NCBI RefSeq assembly: GCF_008831285.2
Contig: NW_022205153.1
Coordinates: 1 to 22,593, forward strand
Direction of reading: 5' to 3'
DNA: 22,593 nucleotides
From: Nymphaea colorata
Taxonomy: Eukaryota > Streptophyta > Magnoliopsida > Nymphaeales > Nymphaeaceae
Made by a program: the position numbers and the translations under genes. The notes under the pieces are model-generated. The model had not been told where the DNA came from and did no database searches. It worked only from the letters and a program-made list of their open reading frames with translations. Position 1 is the first letter of the stretch, and the number at the start of each line of letters is the position of its first letter. Shown here one piece after another: positions 8,366 through 17,144 of the stretch.

Positions 8366-9085
8366 ATGTCGAGTAACAAAGCATAAGATTGAGAAGTTTA
8401 AGGGGAAAAATAACTTCTGCTTATATCAACAACATATGCAGGACTTGCTAATCTAATGGGATGTGGTAAGTGGCAGGAATGGATGGCAGGCAAGCAATGT
8501 AACATGGCAGATGCAAAGGCCAGTTGTCAGTGCAATCCAACAACACTTAGGAAACAATGTCATCCACAACATTATCCATGAAAAAATGACAATAAAAATT
8601 AGGAACAACCTTTAAAACATGAATATGGGTAAGAATCACATAAACAAACTACATTTGAAGCAGTGACTTTATTGCCTTCACATGAAAGAGGGAGAAAATA
8701 TTCTTGTGCATCTTAATGAATTTACTTATTTCTCAACTTCTGAGTAAGAGTGTAAAATAGATGATAAAAAAAGGCAGCATTCTTGATTAAGATGTTAGCT
8801 AGGTCGTATGTTTATTTAGTAACCACAATACTCTTTGAAAGAAAGACAGTTAGGTTAGATAATGCAACTAGTACTCTTTATTTTATGAAAAGAATATGAA
8901 AAACTCTGGTACTAGTGAAATGTAAGCAGAAGGACTAGTCGTGGATATGGAGAAAAGAGGTCATACAAAAACCAAGGAAAAAAATTTTCTAAAAAGAACT
9001 ATCGATTTAAATCAAGAGGATCTAAGAATGATAATAGTGATGTCGATGTGTTTACTGCCATGAGAGTCATACGTCAAGATTTTGC
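8366..9085 (+). pseudogene. Element 3 gag with decayed zinc knuckle
   Basis: Starts at an ATG 10 bases after the PBS. Through many frame changes the capsid pattern can be followed: a KFxGKNNFxLxQQxMQDLL-like opening (8395-8450), then NNVIHNIIHEKMT near 8550-8590, LHLKQ near 8650 and ENILVHLNEF near 8690-8725. At 9040-9080 the zinc knuckle survives as C-xx-CHESH-xxxx-C with one extra base between the first two Cys codons and Ser for Gly. Gag packages the element RNA; this copy is non-functional. Confidence 0.75.
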
Positions 9086-9300
9086 AAAACATTAATGAAC
9101 TTAGGTGATCATAAGAATCAAAAGAAGACGATATCTATATCAACCTCTTCCTCTATTGGTGTTGCAAAAGCAAAGAGTTTGTTAGAAATAGATGCTAATG
9201 AGTATTTATGTTCAGCATATCATGAATGTCTATCTTTAACAGATTACTACATTTTGGATGCAGGTGAATCATATCATATGTGTCCACATTGATAATGGTT
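9086..9300 (+). pseudogene. Element 3 aspartic protease
   Basis: Open frame 9095-9292 ends with YYILDAGESYHMCPH. This is the Copia protease start (usual form LDSGASxHM), with D-A-G-E in place of D-S-G-A. The following WFNSYISCDGE (about 9297-9330) continues the domain in the same frame after a TGA. It processes the polyprotein in intact elements. Confidence 0.78.
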
Positions 9301-9399
9301 TAATTCTTATATTTCTTGTGATGGAGAAACTATTTTATGGATAATAATACTAAATTCAAAGTTATTAGCATTGAAATTCTAAAAATTAAGATGTTTTAT

Positions 9400-9660
9400 G
9401 GAGTATCAATGAAGCATTGTGAGCTACAACATGTCCAAAATTTAATGAAACTTTAATATCTTTAGGGTGCCTAAATGTTGCTGGCTACAATTAACAACAT
9501 CAAATGGTCCAATTAAATTGTCAAAGGGAATATTAGTTGTAATGAAGCCACAACAAAAGGGCACTTTATATGCATTAATAGGAAGCACTAATGAGACTGT
9601 GGTAAATGAGACTCACACATCTAGGAGAGAAAGGTATGAAAGAGCTCCATAGGATACTTT
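9400..9660 (+). pseudogene. Element 3 pre-integrase segment
   Basis: Open frame 9467-9652 contains NGPIKLSKGILVVMKPQQ followed by GTLYALIGST, the Copia block between protease and the integrase zinc-binding region. It is in good agreement with the family and not interrupted. Confidence 0.75.
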
Positions 9661-10300
9661 TGAAAGGGCTCAAGACACATGCCATTAGTTTTTGTGATTG
9701 GTGTATACAAGGAAAGCAACATCAAGCGAGTTTCGAATTTCGTTCTTACATAAGTAGAGACATCCAATAATATATTCACACAAATGTTTAGGGCATAGTG
9801 TAGCATTCTTCTGTAGTTGGATCACACTATTTCATGAGCATCATTAATGATTTTTATGGAATGGTTTGGGTTTACTTTATGAAGCAGAAAAATGAGGTGT
9901 TTTGGGAACGGAAAGAACCAAAACCATTATAGAAAAGCAAACAAGAAAGCAAATCAAAAATATCTACGAAGCAATAATGAAAGAGAATTTAAAAACCAAG
10001 AGTTTGATGAATTCTACAGATTAGAAAGTATTATAAGGCACTTTACTTGAAAAGGAACAACACAACAGAATGCCATGGTTGAAAGGATAAATCAAACTTC
10101 ATTAAAGTGTGCTAGATGCATGTGATTAACTACTGCTCTTCCCAAGATATTTTGGATAGAGGCAACAGCCATTACATGTTATTGTAATCAAAACTCATTT
10201 GAGTACCATCTACTTCAAGGTGCCTCAAGAGGTTTGGATAAGAAAGACAATAGATTACACTGTTCTTCATATATTTGGATGTATTGCCTATGTTCAAGTC
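9661..10300 (+). pseudogene. Element 3 integrase
   Basis: The zinc-binding Cys pair is seen as FCDWCIQGKQHQASFEFR (about 9690-9745). The core is scattered over frames: NKEFDEF-like text at 9996-10015, QQNAMVERINQT at 10070-10100 with the catalytic Glu, then ALPKIFWIEA at about 10135-10165. Stops break it throughout. The order and spacing match Copia integrases. Confidence 0.75.
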
Positions 10301-10720
10301 CAAGATAATCAATAAAATACATATTTGCTGTATAAAAAAGGAGTAAAGATTTATAGATTGTGGGATCCAAATAACCCAAGATCTTTTTATTAGTATGAGT
10401 GTGGTTTTTGATGGGCACTCTATAATGAAAGGAACCACATCGACGCCATTAGATGATGAATCTCAAAAGGATCAGGTTAAGAAGCAAACTATTATGGTGG
10501 AGCATCAAAACACGGAATGGAATGATGATGAACTTATTGTTCACACAAGTTCAGAGATAGAAGATTCATTCAGTCACATTCAATAGCTATGGTTCAACCA
10601 AACAGAACAACAAGGCCACTCCAAAGGTACGTCTACCTGTAATTCAATTGTGTTTGCATTGTTTGATGGTCTTCATGAACCAACGAGCTATGAGAAGCCA
10701 CTCAACATAAAAAAAGATAA
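10301..10720 (+). pseudogene. Element 3 integrase C-terminal linker
   Basis: Decayed linker between integrase and RT. The open frame 10395-10586 starts VVFDGHSIMKG, which resembles the family's DVVFDE block, and continues with an acidic polar stretch (DDESQKDQVKK) typical of this poorly conserved region. The following HEPTSYE-like sequence (about 10670-10690) leads into RT. Confidence 0.55.
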
Positions 10721-11490
10721 ATCATTAGTTGATGGCTATGCAAGAAGAAATGAAGTCTCTCCATTCAAATGAAACTTGGGATCTAGTGGAGTTGCCCAAG
10801 AGAAAGAAACCCATTGGTTGCAAGTGGGTTTTACAAGAAGAATGAAGCAACATTTGACAATGGAGCTACAAAATAGAAAGCCAAACTTGTCACTATATGA
10901 TATATGCATGGAAAAAGGATTAGATTGGAATAAGATTTCTTCCCCATCTTTAGGCATACTTCAATCATGTGATACTTATGTTGGTCACATTGCTTAATTT
11001 AGAACTACATCAACTTAATATAAACTTTTTCACATGGAGAAGAACAAATTTATGTGAGCAACTTGAAGGCTTTCAAGTCCAAGGCAAAACAAATTGTGTT
11101 TGCAAGTTAAAGAAGACTTTGTATGGTTTGAAGCAAACTCCACAAGAATAGTACAAATGTTTTATTCCATTATGATTAGTCATAATTTTGTTCATTGTGA
11201 CTATGATTGTCATCTGTATCTCAAGGTACTGAAAGACAGTTCATATGTAATGTTGCCTAGATACATTGATGATATGTTAGTTGTTTTTGAAAACAAGTCT
11301 AAGCTAATATGGTTTAAGTCACTATCAAGTATAGACTTTGCAATGAAGGATCTTGGTGAAGCAAAGAAGATTCTTGGTATGGAAATCAAGAGAAACATGA
11401 AGACTAGCAAGCTATTGGTGAACCAGACAAGTTACATGCAACAACATGGCGGATGCTCGACCGGTCTCAGCACCATTGCTAATTGACTAG
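10721..11490 (+). pseudogene. Element 3 reverse transcriptase
   Basis: Pieces in order are MQEEMKSLHSNETWDLVELP (about 10738-10798), GCKWVFTRRMK (about 10820), LEGFQVQGKTN and VCKLKKTLYGLKQTPQEW (11065-11155), and the active site RYIDDMLV (YIDD codons at 11262-11273). FAMKDLGEAKKILGMEI follows, at 11337-11385. The segment after 11094 is open for 130 codons. The palm Asp pair is intact, but earlier shifts and stops prevent a full enzyme. Confidence 0.88.
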
Positions 11491-12130
11491 AAGTTGACCA
11501 AAGATGACAGCCCTAAGTTAAAAGAATAGGTGGAGCAAACAGCAAAAGTACCATACATAAACACTGTAAGTTGTCTAATGTACACCCAACCAGATCTTTG
11601 TCAAGTGGTTAGTGTGTGAGCAATTCATGATCAATCCAAGGATGATGCTCGTTAGCAGTCAAGAATGCCATTAAATATATGCAAATTCACAAGATATATG
11701 CAGTTTATTTGATAATTCATCATCACCACAAGAAATTGGTTATGTGGATGCAAAATATAGTGGAGCTTTAGACCCTAGACAATCAATGGTTGGTTGTCTG
11801 TCTACCTTATTGTGGTCCAATTTTGTATTTCAAGGAACCAGAACTCTCTCTACTATGGAAGTTGAATATATGGGTCTAATAGAAACCAGAGAAAAAGCAT
11901 TATGGTAAAAGGAGTACTCAGACAACTTGGTTTGGATAAAAAAGGTATGCCGAGGAGCTGCGACAGCTAAAGTGTTATTCATTTAGCCAAAAACCAAGTA
12001 CTCCATGCTATAAATAAACACATATACATAAGATATTATAAAGTTAGAGAGTGGATATCATCTGAAGATCCATGTTAGTTTAACCAAGGTAAAGACCGAA
12101 GAGAATGGAGCAGATATATTCATATCGGTG
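11491..12130 (+). pseudogene. Element 3 RNase H domain
   Basis: At 11740-11920 the reading GYVDAKYSGALDPRQSMVGC continues to LSTMEVEYMGLIETREKALW, the Copia RNase H core with Asp of VDA and Glu of VEY. Around 12000 an HIRYYKVREW-like block follows, and an ADIF-type end at 12108-12122. Stops are frequent. Confidence 0.78.
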
Positions 12131-12213
12131 GTAACTCGAAGTATATTCTAGAAATGTTTGAACATAATCAACATTGTCGATTCTCATTGATAGTGAGTTG
12201 ATTCATACAAGCC

Positions 12214-12222
12214 AAGGTGGAG
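12214..12222 (+). other. Polypurine tract of element 3
   Basis: AAGGTGGAG immediately before the 3' LTR start, in the usual Copia position. Confidence 0.6.
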
Positions 12223-12223
12223 T

Positions 12224-12688
12224 TGAGGAGCTATGTATGAGGTCGGTGGAAGCTAAAGATAGTTAATAAGGATGAATAGATTAAGTAGTTAGCCAAGTAA
12301 GGATGATGGATTGCCTCAACTTGAAGTCGTAACTGCAATGGCAAAGGATGAAGATAAAAATGGATAACTTGGAGAACAGCTGACATTTTTTTATCCCCAT
12401 CATTGTTTTTCTATATTGGCTAAGAACGTATCGATATAAAACCTTGCCTAGAAAAGGGTTATATTGGAGGCTTGTACCATGTGCTTCCAATTATTGAAAG
12501 AAAAGATAGAGAGGGAGGGAGAGAGTGACAACAGAGAAAAAAAATTAAGCTTTCAAACTTGTTTGATAGTGGATGTAGGCTTTTTAAACCTAACCACCTT
12601 ATTTCTTGTGTCTTTTTCTTCCTTACCTTTTTTTTTTCCATATGCTGCTAGCTTAGACTCATATTTTATTCCTGAGAGAGGCATTACA
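12224..12688 (+). repeat. 3' LTR of element 3
   Basis: About 465 bp, collinear with 7881-8341. It starts TGAGGAGCTATG and ends GGCATTACA. After it comes TTAGTATCAAAC, which resembles a decayed PBS. Confidence 0.78.
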
Positions 12689-13339
12689 TTAGTATCAAAC
12701 TAGTTATAAGCCATCTTTTACTAAAGGTAATAATCACGATAATTTTCATTGAGATTAGATTATTAACAAGAAAACATGTGTGAAAGCAGCATATCCCTTC
12801 CTCTTGACTACACCCTTCTCTACTAACTAAGATTTAATTCTACATGTAGACAAATCATCATTTTGCTTGATTATATAAATTCACTTGCATCGAATGGTGC
12901 TAAAGATATTCTTTTGCATGCAAACATGTTTTCCTTTTTGCATGAACAACTATTTTTTATTGCATATATGGTTTGTTGATATTCTATGTAAAGGTTTTCT
13001 TGATAAAAATATGTTAGTTCATATGAATCCATGTTCAGACCATGGTTTGTTTCTCAATATTTTGGACTATAGTTTGAAATAAATTACGTTGAGTGTACCA
13101 TCCATTATCATGTGTCTAAGCTCAAGAGTAAAAGATAGTGAAGTGGGAGAGTGTAAGTCAATTTCAAGATTAACACATGATTGAGTTGGAGATTCAAGGG
13201 TAGGACATTCGGTTGTAGAAGTCAATGGAACTGAAGAGTTTGGTGGCTTTCATATTGTTTTGAGGATAGCTGTGGCTATTGATAGATAAGATCATATAAG
13301 ATGAAATTTCTCAAGTTTAGGCGTTGTTAATTATAGAGG
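12689..13339. other. AT-rich spacer, possible decayed element 2 sequence
   Basis: No supported gene. A 65-codon plus-strand open frame (12885-13082) has no recognisable motif. If the nesting model is right this is decayed pre-integrase DNA of element 2. Confidence 0.35.
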
Positions 13340-13449
13340 AAGCAGGGCAAACATGAATGATGCTAATAGAAGATTTTACTTTCTTTTTGGAACATGAAGG
13401 ACATTTGTAAACATATGCCTCTAATTTTTGCATCGAGGTTCCATTTTAC
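13340..13449 (-). pseudogene. Copia pre-integrase fragment (element 2?)
   Basis: On the minus strand, VLHVPKRK-stop-NLL near 13370-13410 matches the Copia block VLHVPxxxKNLLS that follows the protease. The continuation is decayed. Confidence 0.6.
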
Positions 13450-13645
13450 CTATATTTGTGTTTTGGAACATTTCAAGTCATTGCCCACTATCATAGCGGC
13501 TGACTCAAAATACTCGCGTTTTGCCACTAAACCTTGATCTAAAGGGACAACATGATATGTGACACATATATCTAGATGCCATGTGTGTTTTGCATTGGTT
13601 TTATAGTCATTACCAGGCTTTCGTAAATCATACATTCTATGGACA
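13450..13645 (-). pseudogene. Copia zinc-knuckle tail and protease (element 2?)
   Basis: 61 open codons on the minus strand. RKPGNDYK corresponds to a decayed knuckle (usual GKPGHxxxxC). It is followed by WHLDICVTYHVVPLDQGL and ESAAMIVGNDL, which track the Copia protease pattern W-x-LD-x-GAT-x-HVT...VGNG. The active-site D-T-G reads D-I-C here, so the enzyme is inactivated. Confidence 0.72.
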
Positions 13646-14300
13646 CATGATTCCTCCTACCATATAGTTGACAAATTATTTAACTATATGCGTTTTGATC
13701 ATGTATGCCTACCTTTTCATGAACTTTAAAGCTTGAATTAGATCATCTAACACCTTTATTTATGCCCCTACCTCTGCCATGGGCACAACCACTTCGAGCA
13801 AAGAAGCAACTATTGAAAACTCGCTCATTGGTTGTTACTTCTCATTAAGGAGCTCTAAATGTTTCTTTTGATTTATTAGAAGGTTATGGATCTCACAGGA
13901 TGGGAGAAGATAGTTCAAAGTTGTCATGATGGTGACAAAATTTTCATACTTCCTAGCCATTAAGCACATGCATAACCAAGTCATCCTTGTTTATATTGTC
14001 ATCAACTGAGCTTTCTCAATCAATGAATAACTTCACATGACTGATATAGCCAACTGTGCATTTTTCACATTTAGACACATTTTGGAGATTATGCTCAACT
14101 TGAATAATCTATAAATTCGACTATGAGACAAATGCTTTCTCAATGAATAAGCACACTTCTTGAGATTATTGTGAAGGATAATTTGGCTGACCACTAATTT
14201 AGTGATGGTAGCCTTGATTCAACTCAAAGTTAATCATACTTTATCCTTAACTTTTAGAGGTAGGCATGGATGCGGTTATCCACATATTTGAGAATGTCTT
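13646..14300 (-). pseudogene. Copia gag remnant (element 2?)
   Basis: On the minus strand, ARKYENFVTIMTTLNYLLPS near 13905-13965 followed by CEIHNLLINQKKHLELLNE matches the capsid signature (LG-x-EYExFVTxxTT...LxxLLxxxExRLE) of plant Copia gag. Downstream (about 13770-13800) is a Gly/Arg-rich HGRGRGINKG stretch, as usual before the zinc knuckle. Earlier capsid parts (14000-14300) are decayed. Confidence 0.65.
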
Positions 14301-14406
14301 AACTAAACATCACAGATTAAATCTAATATTTTCACAACTATCATTGTTGCAATCAAGCTTCACTATAAATCATTCCAATACACAACTAAAGCAAGAGCCA
14401 TAGATT

Positions 14407-14418
14407 GCACTGATATAG
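14407..14418 (-). other. Degenerate primer binding site
   Basis: On the minus strand CTATATCAGTGC matches TGGTATCAGAGC at 8 of 12 bases with the TATCAG core intact. It sits upstream of the gag remnant, where a PBS is expected. Confidence 0.45.
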
Positions 14419-14470
14419 AAGACATAGTTTACTTTGATATCGTTAAATGTTGCAATATATGAGAGAAATA

Positions 14471-14494
14471 AGAGAGAGAGAGAGAGAGAGAGAG
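14471..14494. repeat. (GA)n microsatellite
   Basis: About 12 consecutive AG dinucleotides. Confidence 0.95.
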
Positions 14495-14903
14495 GAGATG
14501 GCATGTTACGTAGTTCTACTTAAAGACAGCCTACATCTATGACAACATTGACTAACTATCGTACTATCACAAATAAAACATCAAGAGGTATAACTGTTGT
14601 GTGATTCCAAAGTGTGCAGATAAGTTCGATAAACCCATTTGAATTTGACAAGTGTGTTCACATTACATATCAGAACAAGTTATGTGATCTAACATTTCCT
14701 TTCTAGCTTAGATCAGAGCTCTACTTATAGAATGATTGTCTTCTATATGATGCTTTATCAACACAACAGATCATTCTTGCATTTGTCTATTCTTCTTCAT
14801 ATTCATATGATTTTTGTATTCAATAGCTTCATCTTTCCATTGCCACCATCAACTTCCTTTTATTAATTATTTATAGCTTTCTTTAACTGCTCTAATAACC
14901 TCA

Positions 14904-14948
14904 CCCCCAACCCCGTGTCTCTTCCCCCATCCCCCCGCCCCCCCACCC
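14904..14948 (-). other. G-quadruplex-type tract
   Basis: On the minus strand the sequence has runs of 3, 7, 6, 5, 4 and 5 G separated by loops of 1 to 9 bases. It is followed on the plus strand by A11 and GGGG. Confidence 0.7.
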
Positions 14949-15340
14949 TAAAAAAAAAAAGGGGCAAGGGGACCAGGATAGTTTGGTGAATTTTTGTTTT
15001 AGAACACTGGTCAAACAAAAAATACTCTGTTGTCTTAAGTGTAACATCCTGAAAGTACCCCATTTTTTTTATATTCATTCATTCATGGGTGTAGCACGAC
15101 ATTTATAATCACATGACCTATGTAGTTGGCATAGGTCTGGTCCATCATAAAGCATGTAAAGATAATTTATTGTGTATTAGCACATGACGTGATCTATCCT
15201 AGGCAGTTAATGGTTCTAATCAATCTAAAGACCAGGTTTACATTCATTGATAGTATAGTTCACAACCAAACACATGTCTGGAAGTCTATACCAATAAAAA
15301 TCAACCTTATAATTTACATATTGATGGCCCCACCACTAGT

Positions 15341-15344
<4 letters not shown>

Positions 15345-15414
<70 letters not shown>
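15345..15414. repeat. (TA)35 microsatellite
   Basis: 70 bases of uninterrupted TA dinucleotide. The open frame across it (15189-15464) is a product of the repeat. Confidence 0.98.
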
Positions 15415-15417
<3 letters not shown>

Positions 15418-16622
15418 ACAGTTGGATAAAAATTTGCACACCAAAACAGTTAGATCTTCCATGATTTTCCTTGCTCATTGTTGTGGGGCACCAAAATCAC
15501 CTGAAAAATAATATTTTCAAAGCATGAGTATGCTTTCACATATTTGATAGGCTCACACACGAGGTGTGTGAAGATGTCACTCACACATACACAACAATAT
15601 GTTACAACATTATAACAGGAGGATATTCAAACCATGTATAAGATATATAAGCAAGGATATCTATCAATATCATTCATGCATTACTTTATTTAGTCATCAT
15701 TGAATATTAACCCGTAAAGCACAAGCTCAGGTGATATATTTGATTTCATGATCATCTCTTAATCATTTCCACCTATTTTAAGTACTGCTGTAGTTAGTTT
15801 TCCCACCAATAGAACCCAGTGATGAGTTCCCTGTTAACAGATTCGGAGGGCAAAGGGGGGAAACAAGGGATTTACCGTGCCTGGTCCCTTTGGACCTAGA
15901 CCCTAATGAGTCGGAGCTTTACATTGGGTTGATAGTCTAGTCAAACTTCACACGTTTGAGCAGGATTACTAGGATTACTGCCTAAATCACTCCCACCGAG
16001 TCTTCTCCAGTGGCACATGATAGAGCAATAAGAACTGCAATAATTAAATTTCCTAGAAACCGTCATACTCTTCCAATTTCTTCGCCATGCATATTTGTTT
16101 CCATGGGAAAAGTTGGACAATTTCCAAATCATCATTAATTTCCATGTTGATAAAAAGCTAGCTTTGCCACCCACATGCAGGATGCCTTTATTTTTTTGGC
16201 CTCCAGAAAATAGCTAGCCTGCAAAAAATTTAGGGCAGAACAAAGAAGAGATGCATTTCTAAATGGGAAAATAATGGACAGACACTAATATTAAATAATT
16301 TGTTTGGATTAATGGGGTCAGATCCATCATACAATAAGTTTGGATTCAGACTCAGACTCCTACTTTTTAAATCATCTATATCTAATCGGGTCGAATCTTT
16401 TTCATGAATCTTGGGCTCGGATGTTGAAGTGTTCGGATACAGAAGGAGACCAGCTTATGTAGCCTGACCATCTGCAAGATATGACCAGAAAGGTAGAAAT
16501 ATACATATATATATATATATACCCAATTTGTATATGATAAGTGCCAGGTCTGCATCGTTTAAAACATCCAATTGCTTTAAAAAAGGACCAGTATATAGGC
16601 ACCAAAATATTCCAGCAATACC
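15415..16622. other. AT-rich spacer, no gene recognised
   Basis: Contains short open frames only and a small TA run at about 16503-16520. On the minus strand a TTTCTGGTCATATCTTGCAG acceptor-like site ends near 16475; no family can be assigned to what follows it. Confidence 0.5.
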
Positions 16623-16750
16623 TCAATGTCGGCATGGAAAAAGCTCAGCTTGTAGTGAAGCCTGAAAACCCAGCATCGAAAGGGCTCCAAGAAGGCGCAT
16701 GGTGGAGCCCAGCAGAAGGGTTTCCTGAACATTGCTTTGCAGTTTGTAAC
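16623..16750 (-). pseudogene. Exon-like segment 2 of an unidentified gene
   Basis: On the minus strand this follows a consensus acceptor (CATGTTGCAG at 16760-16751). It reads YKLQSNVQETLLLGSTMRLL, then GALSMLGFQASLQAELFPCR, to a TGA at 16623-16625. The segment is largely hydrophobic and would form part of a membrane segment. It joins in phase to the segment at 16951-17080. I do not recognise the family. It may be the last exon of a small membrane protein or a fragment. Confidence 0.35.
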
Positions 16751-16950
16751 CTGCAACATGTTACCAATTAGTTTGCTGATTTTTTCTCCGGTTGTACATC
16801 GGAGAAGAAAGATTGAATGCAGTAGATCGGGCAGTTAAGTAACTAGCTGGTGCTTCTGGCCAATGAAAGAATTAAGTTGACACTGATGATACATATAATT
16901 AAGAACGAAGAACACATGAAATAATTTAGAAAGTTAGAAGCACTACCCAC
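16751..16950 (-). other. Candidate 200-bp GT-AG intron
   Basis: The minus strand starts GTGGGTAG after TATGCAG and ends TTGCAG. It is U-rich with a CTAATTGG branch-like sequence about 15 bases before the acceptor. The length and composition suit a plant intron. Confidence 0.45.
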
Positions 16951-17080
16951 CTGCATAAGAAAGGAAGAGGGAGCCGGCTGTGCCAAGAGCAGTGAAGCCA
17001 CATACAAGGCATGGGAGGGGGAACCCGCCGTGAAAAGGCTGGTGGAAGCAGGATTCATAAGTGCAAATCCAATCAGCAGG
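16951..17080 (-). pseudogene. Exon-like segment 1 of an unidentified gene
   Basis: Minus-strand frame open from just after a TAA (17083-17081) to the donor at 16950. Its second half reads CGFTALGTAGSLFLSYA, a Gly/Ala-rich hydrophobic run, and the last codon is completed across the intron. There is no ATG in this frame, and the neighbouring frame (open 17202-16843) could be the original one for the 5' part, so a frameshift near 17000-17060 is possible. The segment ends about 60 bp before the tandem array begins. Confidence 0.35.
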
Positions 17081-17144
17081 TTATACTTAATCCTGCTACT
17101 CCGAGAGGATACACTTCTTTCCAGCCCAGTTTGCGCTTCAATTT

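Larger units (their letters stand above)
7881..12688 (+). mobile_element. Copia LTR retrotransposon, old copy (element 3)
   Basis: Plus-strand Copia element in complete order: 5' LTR 7881-8341, PBS 8344-8355, gag, protease, pre-integrase, integrase, RT with YIDD, RNase H, PPT 12214-12222, 3' LTR 12224-12688. All coding segments carry many stops and shifts. The LTRs are collinear but clearly diverged (I judge about 70-78% identity by eye), so it looks older than element 1 although it appears to sit inside element 2. No target duplication is visible. Confidence 0.88.
5449..14418 (-). mobile_element. Second Copia element (element 2), interrupted by element 3
   Basis: A minus-strand Copia element represented by 3' LTR candidate, PPT, RNase H, RT and integrase core (5449 to about 7600). 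After the plus-strand element 3, pre-integrase, protease and gag remnants follow (about 13340-14300) and a degenerate PBS at 14407-14418. The missing order on one side is supplied by the other side in the same orientation, which suggests one element split by a later insertion. No target duplication for element 3 was found, so two separate minus-strand remnants remain possible. Confidence 0.5.
14420..15344. other. Spacer with GA tract and C/G-rich run
   Basis: No gene recognised. The region just right of the degenerate PBS may include a decayed 5' LTR, but it does not align by eye with 5449-5830. A GA microsatellite and a C-tract are listed separately. Confidence 0.4.

Noticed and set aside
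14420-14850. 5' LTR partner for element 2
   Set aside because: It is the right place next to a degenerate PBS, but it does not align by eye with 5449-5830 beyond GA-rich text, so it is not annotated as an LTR.
15189-15464. 91-codon open frame containing a long Tyr-Ile repeat
   Set aside because: The run is only the translation of the TA microsatellite.
15326-15490. GCCCCAC / GTGGGGC inverted repeat around the TA tract, considered as a MITE
   Set aside because: It is only 7 bp long, the arms lie 150 bp apart, no target duplication was seen, and flanks do not extend the match.
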